NCBI RefSeq assembly: GCF_900094795.1 | Contig: NZ_FMBC01000043.1 | Span: 1-41,383, forward strand | Direction: 5' to 3' | DNA length: 41,383 nucleotides | DNA from: Kosakonia oryziphila | GTDB lineage: Bacteria; Pseudomonadota; Gammaproteobacteria; Enterobacterales; Enterobacteriaceae | Shown: piece by piece, positions 31,786 to 41,383 of the stretch | Layout of the letters: each line of letters opens with the position of its first letter | How positions within the stretch are numbered: the stretch's first letter is position 1 | Program-made: the position numbers and the translations under genes | Notes under the pieces: generated by a model | Databases searched by the model: none | The model's input: the letters and a program-made list of their open reading frames with translations, nothing else | What the model was told of the DNA's origin: nothing

Positions 31786-32832
31786 GTGGAATTACTGTCT
31801 GAATATGGTCTGTTTTTGGCCAAGATCGCGACCGTGGTAGTGGCGATTGCGGTGATAGCGGTGCTTATTGTCAATCTGACGCAGCGCAAGCGTCAGCGGG
31901 GCGAGCTGAAAATTACCCGTTTGAGCGAGCAGTATAAAGAGATGCAAGAGGAAATGTCCGCTTCATTGCTGGACGATCATCAGCAGAAACAGTGGCATAA
32001 GGCGCAGAAGAAAAAGCTGAAGCAGGAGGCAAAAGAAGCCAAAGCGAAAGCAAAAGCAGGGAAAAGCGGTGACCCAGAAAAATCGCGCGTTTATGTGCTG
32101 GATTTCAAAGGCAGTATGGATGCCGGAGAAGTCAGCGGGTTGCGCGAAGAAATTACCGCCGTGCTGACCGTGGCAAAACCGCAGGATCAGGTCATTCTAC
32201 GACTTGAAAGCCCTGGCGGCGTGGTGCACGGCTACGGTCTTGCGGCTTCCCAATTGCAGCGCCTGCGCGACAGACATATTCCTCTGACCATCGCCGTTGA
32301 TAAAGTGGCAGCCAGCGGCGGTTATATGATGGCCTGCGTGGCGGACAAAATTGTTGCTGCACCCTTCGCCATTATTGGCTCTATCGGCGTGGTAGCGCAG
32401 ATCCCTAACTTCAATCGTTTCCTGAAAGGCAAAGAGATCGATATTGAACTGCATACTGCCGGACAGTTCAAACGTACGCTAACGCTATTGGGTGAGAATA
32501 CCGAAGAAGGGCGACAGAAATTCCGCGAAAGCCTGAATGAAACCCATGACTTGTTTAAAGATTTTGTTCATCAGATGCGCCCGTCGCTGGATATTGAAAG
32601 CGTGGCGACCGGAGAGCACTGGTACGGCTCCCAGGCGCTGGAGAAGGGCTTGATTGACCAGATTGGCACCAGCGACGAATTGCTGCTCAGCCTGTATGCG
32701 GATCACGAAGTTATCGGTGTCCGATACCAGCAACGCAAGAAAATGATGGCGCGGTTTACTGGCAGTGTGACAGAGAGTATTGACCATTTGCTGATGCGCT
32801 GGTGGCAGCGCGGACAAAAACCCCTGATGTAA
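31786..32832 (+). CDS. sohB: SohB, inner-membrane S49-family peptidase
   Basis: This 348-residue protein has an N-terminal membrane helix (LAKIATVVVAIAVIAVLIVN) and a charged coiled stretch (QQKQWHKAQKKKLKQEAK). The signal-peptide-peptidase-A-like domain follows, with RLESPGGVVHGYGLAA, the nucleophile Ser in DKVAASGGYMMACVAD and GSIGVVAQIPNF. The catalytic lysine of this family lies further on. SohB was found as a multicopy suppressor of degP (htrA) mutants in E. coli. The start is GTG at 31786 after GAGGTGG, giving the E. coli N-terminus (MELLSEYGL type); an ATG at 31741 would add 15 residues. Confidence 0.94.
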   Translation: MELLSEYGLFLAKIATVVVAIAVIAVLIVNLTQRKRQRGELKITRLSEQYKEMQEEMSASLLDDHQQKQWHKAQKKKLKQEAKEAKAKAKAGKSGDPEKSRVYVLDFKGSMDAGEVSGLREEITAVLTVAKPQDQVILRLESPGGVVHGYGLAASQLQRLRDRHIPLTIAVDKVAASGGYMMACVADKIVAAPFAIIGSIGVVAQIPNFNRFLKGKEIDIELHTAGQFKRTLTLLGENTEEGRQKFRESLNETHDLFKDFVHQMRPSLDIESVATGEHWYGSQALEKGLIDQIGTSDELLLSLYADHEVIGVRYQQRKKMMARFTGSVTESIDHLLMRWWQRGQKPLM

Positions 32833-32837
32833 ACAAA

Positions 32838-32864
32838 ACGCGAGGCTCCTGGCCTCGCGTTTTT
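32838..32864 (+). terminator. sohB terminator (convergent with yciN)
   Basis: ACGCGAGGC-TCCTG-GCCTCGCGT is followed by TTTT, 6 bp after the stop. Confidence 0.9.
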
Positions 32865-32866
32865 AG

Positions 32867-33118
32867 TTAGTCAATAAGATGATACTTTTCAGAAAGTTCA
32901 TGTGCTAAGTATTTGAACATATTGAACACCGCCGTGCTTTTCGGCGTCGGCAGACCTTGCTCATCCAGGTAGTACTCGCCGCTGAATACCAACACGCCAT
33001 TGCGCTGGGTAACATCGGTGGCGGCAATACCTGCCAGCGTATCTTCATGGTCACGGATCAGCTTGTTAGCCAGCTCCAGCAATGTCTGGCGATCGATAGG
33101 TTGAGATGTACCGGTCAT
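32867..33118 (-). CDS. yciN: YciN, small conserved protein
   Basis: This 83-residue protein starts [20 protein letters not shown] and contains [20 protein letters not shown] and [19 protein letters not shown]. It has the same length as E. coli YciN with high similarity in the middle. The function is unknown. The ATG at 33118 is preceded by GAGGAG on the minus strand; the frame from 33172 is too long. It is divergent from topA. Confidence 0.93.
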   Translation of the reverse strand: MTGTSQPIDRQTLLELANKLIRDHEDTLAGIAATDVTQRNGVLVFSGEYYLDEQGLPTPKSTAVFNMFKYLAHELSEKYHLID

Positions 33119-33512
33119 TTTTCTACTCCTCAAAATTTTCTGAAGTTTACCGCTGGCCCGGACAGGGAGCAAATTTTCCCTGTTTTTGCAAAGGGTTTGA
33201 CCTGCTGTTGTGCTGGCGCGTTTCGTTTTTGCGTGCTAATAAAGTTGCGTAACAAATTTTATCAGGTACAGTGTGACGCTTTCGTCAACCTGGCAACAGA
33301 ATTGCTTGACATTCGACCATAACACCGTCGTACAACATCACCCTGACGCGAATAAGCTTGTAAACTCAGCCACCTGAATGCTTCGTTTGACGCGCCTGGC
33401 CAGATATGGGGTTGATATCCCTGGTTGTTGCCACAATAGTGAAGGTTCGTCGTGGGTGGCGTTAAGAAATGTCGACGTATTCCTGGAAGAATTAAATTAG
33501 GTAAAGGTGAAT
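33119..33512 (+). promoter_or_regulatory. yciN-topA intergenic region with topA promoters
   Basis: 394 bp without a gene. In E. coli this stretch holds several topA promoters (including a heat-shock one), sensitive to supercoiling. Here CTTGACATTCGACC at 33304-33317 and TTTGACCTG at 33197-33205 are -35-like stretches; I could not assign -10 partners with confidence. GTAAAGGTG serves as a weak ribosome site. The frame at 33507 begins with GTG two codons ahead of the real ATG. Confidence 0.5.
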
Positions 33513-36110
33513 ATGGGTAAAGCTCTCGTTATCGTTGAGTCCCCGGCAAAAGCCAAAACGATCAATAAATATCTGGGTAATGACTATGTGGTTAAATCCA
33601 GTGTTGGTCATATCCGTGATTTGCCGACCAGCGGCTCAGCACCCAAAAAGAGTGCAGACTCAGCCTCCACCAAAACGGCTAAGAAGCCTAAAAAGGATGA
33701 ACGCGGCGCTCTTGTCAATCGCATGGGGATCGACCCATGGCACAACTGGGATGCACATTACGAAGTGCTGCCAGGCAAAGAGAAGGTGGTTTCTGAACTG
33801 AAATCGCTGGCTGAAAAAGCCGACCACATCTATCTCGCAACCGACCTTGACCGCGAAGGGGAAGCCATTGCATGGCACCTGCGGGAAGTGATCGGCGGTG
33901 ATGAAAAACGCTACAGCCGGGTGGTGTTTAACGAAATCACTAAGAATGCCATTCGGCAGGCTTTTGAAAAGCCGGGTGAACTGAATATTGACCGTGTGAA
34001 TGCCCAGCAGGCGCGCCGCTTTATGGATCGCGTGGTGGGTTACATGGTTTCCCCTCTGCTGTGGAAGAAAATTGCCCGTGGCCTTTCTGCTGGCCGCGTA
34101 CAGTCTGTTGCTGTCCGTCTGGTGGTTGAACGCGAACGCGAAATCAAAGCCTTTGTTCCGGAAGAGTTCTGGGAAATTGATGCTGCTACCGCGACGCCTG
34201 GCGGTGACGCATTGCCGCTGCAGGTGACGCATCATGGTGACAAAGCGTTCCGTCCGGTCAACCGCGAACAGACAATGGCCGCCGTTAGCCTGCTGGAGAA
34301 AGCGCGTTACACCGTACTGGAGCGGGAAGATAAACCGACCAGCAGCAAGCCTGGCGCGCCGTTTATCACTTCAACATTGCAGCAGGCTGCCAGTACGCGC
34401 CTCGGTTTTGGCGTGAAGAAAACCATGATGATGGCGCAGCGTCTGTACGAAGCCGGTTACATCACCTACATGCGTACAGACTCAACCAACCTGAGCCAGG
34501 ACGCAGTCAGCATGGTTCGCGGCTATATCGCCGACAATTTCGGTAAGAAATACCTGCCGGAGTCTGCTAACCAGTACGCCAGTAAAGAGAACTCCCAGGA
34601 AGCGCACGAAGCGATTCGTCCTTCCGATGTTGCGGTGCAGGCTGAGTCGCTGAAGGATATGGAAACCGACGCACAGAAGCTGTATCAGCTTATCTGGCGT
34701 CAGTTTGTCGCCTGTCAGATGACGCCTGCGCAGTACGATTCCACAACGCTGACTGTGGGCGCGGGCGATTTCCGCCTTAAAGCACGCGGGCGTATTTTGC
34801 GCTTTGATGGCTGGACAAAAGTGATGCCTGCACTGCGCAAAGGCGATGAAGATCGCACTCTGCCGTCGGTGAATAAAGGTGATGTGCTGTCGCTCGTCGA
34901 GCTGACCCCGGCACAACACTTTACCAAGCCGCCAGCACGTTTCAGCGAAGCTTCGCTGGTTAAAGAGCTGGAAAAACGCGGCATTGGCCGTCCGTCTACC
35001 TATGCGTCGATCATTTCAACCATTCAGGACAGAGGCTATGTGCGCGTGGAAAACCGTCGTTTCTACGCGGAAAAAATGGGTGAAATCGTCACCGATCGCC
35101 TGGAAGAGAACTTCCGCGAGCTGATGAATTACGACTTTACCGCGCAGATGGAAGACAGCCTTGACCGCGTTGCAAACCATGAAGCCGAGTGGCGTAAGGT
35201 GTTGGACAGCTTCTTTGGCGATTTTTCTCGCCAGCTTGAGCAAGCTGAACAGGATCCGGAAGTTGGCGGGATGCGGCCGAACCAGATGGTTCTGACCAGC
35301 ATTGACTGCCCGACCTGTGGCCGTAAAATGGGGATCCGTACCGCCAGTACTGGCGTATTTCTCGGTTGTTCCGGCTATGCACTACCGCCAAAAGAGCGCT
35401 GCAAAACCACCATTAACCTGGTGCCGGAAAACGAAGTGCTTAATGTGCTGGAAGGCGATGACGCGGAAACCAACGCGCTGCGCGCCAAACGTCGTTGCCA
35501 GAAGTGCGGTACGGCGATGGACAGTTACCTCATTGATCCGAAACGCAAATTGCATGTCTGCGGTAATAACCCCACCTGTGATGGCTACGAAATTGAAGAG
35601 GGCGAGTTCCGCATCAAAGGGTATGACGGCCCGATCGTCGAATGTGAGAAATGCGGTTCTGAAATGCACCTGAAAATGGGGCGTTTTGGTAAGTACATGG
35701 CATGTACCAACGACGATTGCAAAAACACACGTAAAATCCTGCGTAACGGTGAAGTTGCGCCGCCGAAGGAAGATCCGGTACCTTTGCCGGAGCTGCCTTG
35801 TGAGAAGTCCGACGCTTATTTCGTTCTGCGTGATGGTGCTGCCGGAGTGTTCCTTGCAGCCAATACCTTTCCGAAATCGCGTGAAACACGTGCGCCGCTG
35901 GTGGAGGAATTGTATCGCTTCCGCGAGCGTCTGCCGGAAAAACTGCGTTATCTGGCCGCTGCTCCACAACAGGATCCGGAAGGTAATAAAACGATCGTCC
36001 GCTTTAGCCGTAAAACCAAACAGCAGTATGTGGCATCGGAAAAAGAGGGAAAAGCAACCGGGTGGTCGGCTTTCTATATCGAGAATAAATGGACTGAAGC
36101 TAAAAAATAA
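33513..36110 (+). CDS. topA: DNA topoisomerase I
   Basis: TopA relaxes negative supercoils by type IA strand passage. The 865-residue protein has the TOPRIM domain ([19 protein letters not shown] with Glu9, and [15 protein letters not shown] with the acidic triad). The active-site Tyr319 is in [11 protein letters not shown]. The C-terminal half has tetracysteine zinc motifs: CPTCGRKMG...[16 protein letters not shown]...CGNNPTCDG, and CEKCGSEMH...CTNDDCKNT. Zinc-less ribbon repeats extend to [12 protein letters not shown]. The length equals E. coli TopA. It is followed by its own terminator and cysB. Confidence 0.98.
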   Translation: MGKALVIVESPAKAKTINKYLGNDYVVKSSVGHIRDLPTSGSAPKKSADSASTKTAKKPKKDERGALVNRMGIDPWHNWDAHYEVLPGKEKVVSELKSLAEKADHIYLATDLDREGEAIAWHLREVIGGDEKRYSRVVFNEITKNAIRQAFEKPGELNIDRVNAQQARRFMDRVVGYMVSPLLWKKIARGLSAGRVQSVAVRLVVEREREIKAFVPEEFWEIDAATATPGGDALPLQVTHHGDKAFRPVNREQTMAAVSLLEKARYTVLEREDKPTSSKPGAPFITSTLQQAASTRLGFGVKKTMMMAQRLYEAGYITYMRTDSTNLSQDAVSMVRGYIADNFGKKYLPESANQYASKENSQEAHEAIRPSDVAVQAESLKDMETDAQKLYQLIWRQFVACQMTPAQYDSTTLTVGAGDFRLKARGRILRFDGWTKVMPALRKGDEDRTLPSVNKGDVLSLVELTPAQHFTKPPARFSEASLVKELEKRGIGRPSTYASIISTIQDRGYVRVENRRFYAEKMGEIVTDRLEENFRELMNYDFTAQMEDSLDRVANHEAEWRKVLDSFFGDFSRQLEQAEQDPEVGGMRPNQMVLTSIDCPTCGRKMGIRTASTGVFLGCSGYALPPKERCKTTINLVPENEVLNVLEGDDAETNALRAKRRCQKCGTAMDSYLIDPKRKLHVCGNNPTCDGYEIEEGEFRIKGYDGPIVECEKCGSEMHLKMGRFGKYMACTNDDCKNTRKILRNGEVAPPKEDPVPLPELPCEKSDAYFVLRDGAAGVFLAANTFPKSRETRAPLVEELYRFRERLPEKLRYLAAAPQQDPEGNKTIVRFSRKTKQQYVASEKEGKATGWSAFYIENKWTEAKK

Positions 36111-36134
36111 GTAACTTCAGTGAGTTATCTTGAA

Positions 36135-36160
36135 AGGGCCGCTTTGTCGGCTCTTTTTTA
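36135..36160 (+). terminator. topA terminator
   Basis: AGGGCCG-CTTTGT-CGGCTCT (one G-U pair) is followed by TTTTTTA, 25 bp after the stop. Confidence 0.85.
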
Positions 36161-36211
36161 TGCCTGTATTATTATTCTTTGTTCGCTGCTATACACAGAA
36201 GCTATAAATGA

Positions 36212-37267
<1,056 letters not shown>

Positions 37268-37618
37268 TGTTGGAGGGTATCTTTTTGACTGAAAAGGTGC
37301 CCCTAAATCTGCCTAAAGTTAAATCACTATTATCATCATCTGACTTATCCCGAATCTTCCACAGTGATTGAAATCACACCCTCAAAGCGGACACTGTCAC
37401 TCATTAGCGACAAAAATAGAAACTAAATTGCTGGTCTGCAAATTTATTACTTCAATAATTTATTTGTGGTCAAAAGATTAAATATTTCTTTGAAAATGGT
37501 GAGTAAATTAACTGGATTTTCGGCTAAAGTTCTTTTAGGATTTGTCTCATCTCATGATTAATCGTACCTATTGTTGGTGCCGAAAATGATAAGTGATGTC
37601 GATTGTGCGAGGTTAGCA
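37268..37618. other. Gene-free region between cysB and ymiA
   Basis: 351 AT-rich bp. I see no open frame of substance, no clear cysB terminator and no repeat of note. ATG frames at its end (37586) are in frame with ymiA and could extend that protein by 11 residues. Confidence 0.5.
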
Positions 37619-37747
37619 ATGCCATCAGGAAGTGAAGAGCCAAAAAGGGATCCTGAGCTCAAGCGTAAAGCCTGGGTGGCTGTATTTCTTGGTTCTGCCT
37701 TATTTTGGGCGGTTGTTGTGTTATTGATCTGGAAATTCTGGGGTTAA
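37619..37747 (+). CDS. ymiA: YmiA, small membrane protein
   Basis: The 42 residues read MPSGSEEPKRDPELKRKAWV and then AVFLGSALFWAVVVLLIWKF WG. A charged N-terminus is followed by one membrane helix, closely matching E. coli YmiA. A GAGG ribosome site lies 11 bp upstream. The function is unknown. The stop is one base before the yciX start, so the two are cotranscribed. Confidence 0.85.
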   Translation: MPSGSEEPKRDPELKRKAWVAVFLGSALFWAVVVLLIWKFWG

Positions 37748-37748
37748 A

Positions 37749-37919
37749 ATGGCTATAGCGGGTCGATTAGAACCAGTTAAGCAAGTATGTCAGCTTCGTG
37801 ACACACCACAGAACGCGAAAACCAAAACGGTGACCTCTATTCCGACATGCTGGAAACTGACGCCACAGCAGCAAGCTTTTATTGATGCTTTCGCGGAAGA
37901 CGATACCAAAAAACAATAA
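37749..37919 (+). CDS. yciX: YciX, small protein
   Basis: The 56 residues start MAIAGRLEPVKQVCQLRDTP and contain CWKLTPQQQAFIDAFAEDD. It occupies the position of E. coli yciX right after ymiA with a 1-bp gap. It has no membrane segment and is polar with two cysteines. The function is unknown. No separate ribosome site is seen, which fits translation coupled to ymiA. Confidence 0.8.
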   Translation: MAIAGRLEPVKQVCQLRDTPQNAKTKTVTSIPTCWKLTPQQQAFIDAFAEDDTKKQ

Positions 37920-38057
37920 TTATATCATCAGAATAATTGTGGGGAATTATCCGCGCTATTCATTGATATGTTCTTATGTACTCTTTAATTAATACACAGC
38001 ATAAATAGATTGAGTAAAGACTCAGTTTTAATGAATAGTTTTTCTGGTAATCAGTTG

Positions 38058-38156
38058 ATGAATAATGATTGTCGAATGAAATACTGGTCGTGGATCACCG
38101 TGTTTTCTGTTTCCATCCTCTTTTGGGCTCAGATTGTCTGGATGCTCTGCCGATAA
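38058..38156 (+). CDS. ymiC: Small membrane protein between yciX and acnA (ymiC position)
   Basis: The 32 residues read MNNDCRMKYWSWITVFSVSI and then LFWAQIVWMLCR, a single hydrophobic helix. The frame also opens earlier at 38031 (nine more residues). The shorter start gives about the length of E. coli YmiC, which lies at the same place before acnA. The gene name rests on position and size, not on a remembered sequence match. Neither start has a good ribosome site. Confidence 0.55.
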   Translation: MNNDCRMKYWSWITVFSVSILFWAQIVWMLCR

Positions 38157-38175
38157 TAGTCCGGTAACGTATTGA

Positions 38176-38203
38176 AAAGCCTCGCAAACTGCGGGGCTTT
38201 TTT
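38176..38203 (+). terminator. Terminator upstream of acnA
   Basis: AAAGCCTCGCA-AAC-TGCGGGGCTTT (one G-U pair) is followed by TTT. It isolates the small-gene unit from acnA. Confidence 0.85.
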
Positions 38204-38290
38204 AATTTCCTCGCCTACAAATTTACCCGTTTGTAGCAATTTGGGTTGTTATCAAATCGTTACGATATGTTTGTGTTATCTTTAATACAG

Positions 38291-38310
38291 ACCCTGAAGA
38301 CTCTCAGGGT
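38291..38310 (+). promoter_or_regulatory. Stem-loop in the acnA 5' region
   Basis: ACCCTGA-AGACTC-TCAGGGT is a perfect 7-bp stem with a 6-nt loop, 30 bp before the acnA ATG and 15 bp before its AAGGAGGAG ribosome site. There is no T run, so it is not a terminator. A six-nucleotide loop in an aconitase leader invites comparison with iron-responsive hairpins; that is speculative. Confidence 0.45.
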
Positions 38311-38340
38311 ATCGCAATCCCTGTAAGTAAGGAGGAGCAC

Positions 38341-41016
38341 ATGTCGTTGACCCTACGCGAAGCCAGTAAGGACACGTTGCAGGCAGAGAATAAAACTTAC
38401 CACTACTACAGCTTGCCGCTGGCCGCCAGACAACTTGGGGATATTGCGCGTCTACCCAAGTCACTCAAAGTACTACTCGAAAACCTTCTGCGCTGGCAGG
38501 ATGAAGAATCCGTCACTGAAGAGGATATCCGTGCGCTGGCGGGCTGGCTAAGCACTGCTCACGCCGACAGAGAAATTGCCTATCGCCCGGCCAGGGTTCT
38601 GATGCAGGATTTCACTGGCGTTCCCGCAGTCGTTGATCTTGCCGCCATGCGCGAAGCGGTAAAACGTCTCGGTGGTGATACCGCCAAAGTAAACCCGCTG
38701 TCATCGGTTGATTTAGTTATCGACCACTCTGTCACCGTTGATCACTTTGGTGATGATGACGCGTTCGAAGAGAACGTACGGCTGGAGATGGAACGTAACC
38801 ATGAGCGCTACGTCTTCTTGCGCTGGGGACAGCAAGCCTTCAGCCGCTTCAGCGTCGTACCGCCTGGCACCGGTATTTGTCACCAGGTCAACCTTGAATA
38901 CCTCGGTAAAGCCGTATGGAGCGAATTACAGGACAAAGTGTGGGTTGCCTATCCGGACACGTTGGTTGGTACCGATTCTCACACCACGATGATCAATGGC
39001 CTGGGCGTGCTGGGCTGGGGCGTTGGGGGTATTGAAGCGGAAGCCGCCATGCTCGGCCAGCCAGTTTCAATGCTCATTCCTGACGTCGTTGGTTTTAAAC
39101 TGATCGGTAAACTGCGCGAAGGCATTACCGCCACCGACCTGGTGCTGACGGTGACGCAGATGCTGCGTAAACACGGTGTGGTGGGGAAATTCGTCGAATT
39201 CTATGGTGATGGACTCGATTCGCTGCCGCTTGCCGATCGCGCCACTATCGCCAATATGGCGCCGGAGTATGGTGCCACGTGTGGTTTTTTTCCTATTGAT
39301 GCCGTAACGCTTGAATATATGCGCCTGAGCGGGCGTAGCGAAGAACAGGTCACGCTGGTTGAAGCCTATGTAAAAGCGCAGGGAATGTGGCGTAACCCGG
39401 GTGATGAGCCGGTATTTACCAGTACACTTGAACTGAATATGCATGATGTCGAGGCAAGTCTTGCTGGCCCAAAACGTCCACAGGATCGTGTAGCGCTTAG
39501 TGATGTGCCTAAAGCCTTTGCCGCTAGCTCTGAACTGGAACTGAATACGGCACAGAAGGATCGCAAACCGGTTGACTATGTGCTCAATGGACATTCATAT
39601 CAGCTGCCGGATGGTGCGGTGGTCATTGCGGCCATTACTTCCTGTACGAATACCTCAAACCCCAGCGTGCTGATGGCTGCCGGGTTATTGGCGAAGAAAG
39701 CTGTCACACTTGGGTTGAAACGTCAGCCGTGGGTAAAAGCTTCACTGGCACCGGGTTCGAAAGTGGTTTCTGATTACCTGGCACAGGCGCGTCTGACGCC
39801 TTACCTTGATGAGTTGGGTTTTAACCTGGTCGGTTACGGTTGTACGACCTGTATCGGTAACTCCGGCCCGTTGCCGGAACCGATTGAGCAGGCGATCCGC
39901 AAGGGCGATCTGACGGTTGGTGCGGTGCTTTCGGGCAATCGTAACTTTGAGGGCCGCATTCATCCACTGGTGAAAACCAACTGGCTGGCGTCTCCGCCGC
40001 TGGTGGTGGCTTACGCGCTAGCAGGGAACATGAATATCAACCTCGCAACCGATCCGCTGGGCTACGATCGGAAAGGCGATCCGGTGTACCTGAAAGATAT
40101 ATGGCCCTCCGGCAACGAAATTGCGCGTGCCGTTGAGCTGGTTTCGACAGAAATGTTCCGCAAAGAGTATGCCGAGGTGTTTGAAGGTACCCCGGAATGG
40201 AAAGCCATCCAGGTTGAGCGTTCGGACACTTACGACTGGCAGAACGATTCTACCTATATCCGGTTGTCCCCATTCTTTGATGATATGCCGGTGCAACCGA
40301 AGCCGGTGGAGGATATTCACGGTGCGCGGATCCTGGCCATGCTGGGTGATTCTGTCACCACCGACCATATTTCGCCTGCGGGCAGTATCAAAGCGGACAG
40401 CCCGGCGGGACGTTATCTGCAAAGTCACGGTGTTGAGCGCCGTGATTTTAACTCGTATGGATCGCGGCGCGGCAACCATGAAGTCATGATGCGTGGCACG
40501 TTTGCCAATATTCGTATCCGTAATGAAATGGTGCCAGGCGTGGAAGGGGGAATGACACGCCATTTACCGGGCAGTGAAGTGATCTCCATCTATGATGCCG
40601 CGATGCGCTATCAGCAGGAGAAAACGCCATTAGCGGTGATTGCCGGTAAAGAATATGGCTCAGGCTCAAGCCGCGACTGGGCCGCCAAGGGGCCGCGTTT
40701 GCTGGGGATTCGCGTGGTGATCGCCGAATCGTTTGAGCGTATTCACCGCTCGAATCTGATTGGTATGGGGATCCTGCCGCTGGAATTCCCGCAAGGCGTT
40801 GCGCGCAAAACGCTGGGACTCACCGGCGAGGAAAAACTGGACATTGTGGATCTGGAGCATATCAAACCGGGCGGAACATTAGCGGTAACGCTAACTCGCG
40901 CTGATGGTAAGCAGGAAGTGCTGGAATGCCGCTGCCGCATTGATACGTCTACAGAGCTGACTTACTACCGCAATGACGGCATTTTGCACTATGTGATACG
41001 CAACATGCTGAACTAA
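38341..41016 (+). CDS. acnA: Aconitate hydratase A
   Basis: AcnA interconverts citrate and isocitrate in the TCA and glyoxylate cycles. It is the stress and stationary-phase form and becomes an mRNA-binding protein when its cluster is lost. The 891-residue protein has the [4Fe-4S] ligands Cys435 ([12 protein letters not shown]), Cys501 and Cys504 ([13 protein letters not shown]). It also has [20 protein letters not shown] and the C-terminal swivel-domain loop [15 protein letters not shown]. It has the same length as the E. coli enzyme. An AAGGAGGAGC ribosome site is present. An IS4 copy follows 23 bp after the stop, where ribA would be expected further on. Confidence 0.98.
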   Translation: MSLTLREASKDTLQAENKTYHYYSLPLAARQLGDIARLPKSLKVLLENLLRWQDEESVTEEDIRALAGWLSTAHADREIAYRPARVLMQDFTGVPAVVDLAAMREAVKRLGGDTAKVNPLSSVDLVIDHSVTVDHFGDDDAFEENVRLEMERNHERYVFLRWGQQAFSRFSVVPPGTGICHQVNLEYLGKAVWSELQDKVWVAYPDTLVGTDSHTTMINGLGVLGWGVGGIEAEAAMLGQPVSMLIPDVVGFKLIGKLREGITATDLVLTVTQMLRKHGVVGKFVEFYGDGLDSLPLADRATIANMAPEYGATCGFFPIDAVTLEYMRLSGRSEEQVTLVEAYVKAQGMWRNPGDEPVFTSTLELNMHDVEASLAGPKRPQDRVALSDVPKAFAASSELELNTAQKDRKPVDYVLNGHSYQLPDGAVVIAAITSCTNTSNPSVLMAAGLLAKKAVTLGLKRQPWVKASLAPGSKVVSDYLAQARLTPYLDELGFNLVGYGCTTCIGNSGPLPEPIEQAIRKGDLTVGAVLSGNRNFEGRIHPLVKTNWLASPPLVVAYALAGNMNINLATDPLGYDRKGDPVYLKDIWPSGNEIARAVELVSTEMFRKEYAEVFEGTPEWKAIQVERSDTYDWQNDSTYIRLSPFFDDMPVQPKPVEDIHGARILAMLGDSVTTDHISPAGSIKADSPAGRYLQSHGVERRDFNSYGSRRGNHEVMMRGTFANIRIRNEMVPGVEGGMTRHLPGSEVISIYDAAMRYQQEKTPLAVIAGKEYGSGSSRDWAAKGPRLLGIRVVIAESFERIHRSNLIGMGILPLEFPQGVARKTLGLTGEEKLDIVDLEHIKPGGTLAVTLTRADGKQEVLECRCRIDTSTELTYYRNDGILHYVIRNMLN

Positions 41017-41087
41017 ACAAACAGGCCTGCATTTGCAGTAATGCCGATCAGTTAAGGATCAGTTGACCGATCCAGTGGCTGTGTAAG

Positions 41088-41120
41088 AATCCGGAAACGC
41101 TCACTCGTTTCCGGATTTTT
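41088..41120 (+). terminator. Terminator hairpin just upstream of the IS4 transposase
   Basis: AATCCGGAAACG-CTCACT-CGTTTCCGGATT is a perfect 12-bp stem followed by T's, ending a few bases before the transposase ATG. It stops outside transcription from entering the transposase gene and here would also end acnA transcripts. Confidence 0.85.
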
Positions 41121-41122
41121 TT

Positions 41123-41383
41123 ATGTACATTGGACAGGCCCTTGATTTGGTATCCCGTTACGATTCTCTGCGTAACCCACTGACTTCTCTGGGGGATTAC
41201 CTCGACCCCGAACTCATCTCTCGTTGCCTTGCCGAATCAGGTACAGTAACGCTACGCAAGCGCCGTCTTCCCCTCGAAATGATGGTCTGGTGTATTGTTG
41301 GCATGGCGCTTGAGCGTAAAGAACCTCTTCACCAGATTGTGAATCGCCTGGACATCATGCTGCCGGGCAATCGCCCCTTCGTT
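41123..41383 (+). CDS. insG: IS4 transposase, N-terminal part
   Basis: The 87 visible residues start MYIGQALDLVSRYDSLRNPL, contain LEMMVWCIVGMALERKEPLH and run off the window at LPGNRPFV. They match the N-terminus of E. coli IS4 transposase (InsG, DDE type, about 440 residues), apart from Tyr for His at position 2. The catalytic residues lie outside the window. It has no ribosome site of its own, as expected for an element with suppressed expression. Confidence 0.88.
   Translation, partial: MYIGQALDLVSRYDSLRNPLTSLGDYLDPELISRCLAESGTVTLRKRRLPLEMMVWCIVGMALERKEPLHQIVNRLDIMLPGNRPFV

Larger units (their letters stand above)
41039..41383 (+). mobile_element. IS4: IS4, left part (right part outside window)
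   Basis: The element begins at 41039 with TAATGCCGATCAGTTAAG, the terminal inverted repeat of IS4 as I remember it. It continues through a strong hairpin to the start of the transposase gene. It is cut by the window edge. The target duplication cannot be checked without the other end. Confidence 0.88.

Overview
The window is a piece of an Enterobacteriaceae chromosome. It follows the trp-region gene order of Escherichia coli and Salmonella: yciU-clsA-yciY, yciI-tonB-yciA-yciB-yciC-ompW, trpABCDE-trpL, rnm-yciO, rluB-btuR-yciK-sohB-yciN-topA-cysB-ymiA-yciX-ymiC-acnA. The proteins look like close but clearly diverged relatives of the E. coli K-12 ones. TrpE and the trp leader peptide, for example, differ from both E. 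coli and Salmonella as I remember them. A member of the Escherichia/Citrobacter/Salmonella neighbourhood is more likely than E. coli sensu stricto; I cannot name the species from this sequence alone. Compared with K-12, kch, yciEFG and yciQ are not in their usual places. A LysE-type exporter plus an SMR efflux gene lie between yciY and yciI, and a CLC-family gene lies between ompW and trpA.

Layout. 1-350 is the 3' end of an IS200/IS605-like transposase gene and its terminator. 367-9578 holds envelope and small housekeeping genes: cardiolipin synthase, two exporters, YciI, TonB with an iron-regulated promoter, the acyl-CoA thioesterase YciA, the membrane proteins YciB and YciC, a Cys-cluster protein, the OmpW porin and a CLC transporter. 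9907-16671 is the complete tryptophan operon on the minus strand with its terminator, attenuator, leader peptide, TrpR operator and promoter. Next come rnm (RNase AM) and yciO on the plus strand.

18312-29238 is a 10.9-kb integrated element between yciO and rluB. It is bounded by 16-bp direct repeats and carries a tyrosine integrase at its right end. It has no recognisable phage structural or packaging genes. It carries a cluster of exported proteins and lipoproteins, and a zincin-like protein paired with a small lipoprotein that resembles a T6SS effector/immunity-type module. A serine recombinase has a res-like palindromic site beside it. A compact operon holds a RepL-like winged-helix protein and very small proteins, several with TTG starts, behind a leader with an intrinsic terminator. 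A GNAT acetyltransferase and a NIPSNAP-like protein are translationally coupled, and about 1.1 kb has no convincing gene. This element is the least explained part of the window.

29256-41016 returns to conserved chromosome: 23S pseudouridine synthase, corrinoid adenosyltransferase, an SDR oxidoreductase, an inner-membrane protease, YciN, topoisomerase I, the cysteine regulon activator, three small proteins and aconitase A. An IS4 copy begins 23 bp after the acnA stop and runs off the end of the window. All positions and motifs were read by eye. Family assignments come from memory of the families, not from a search.
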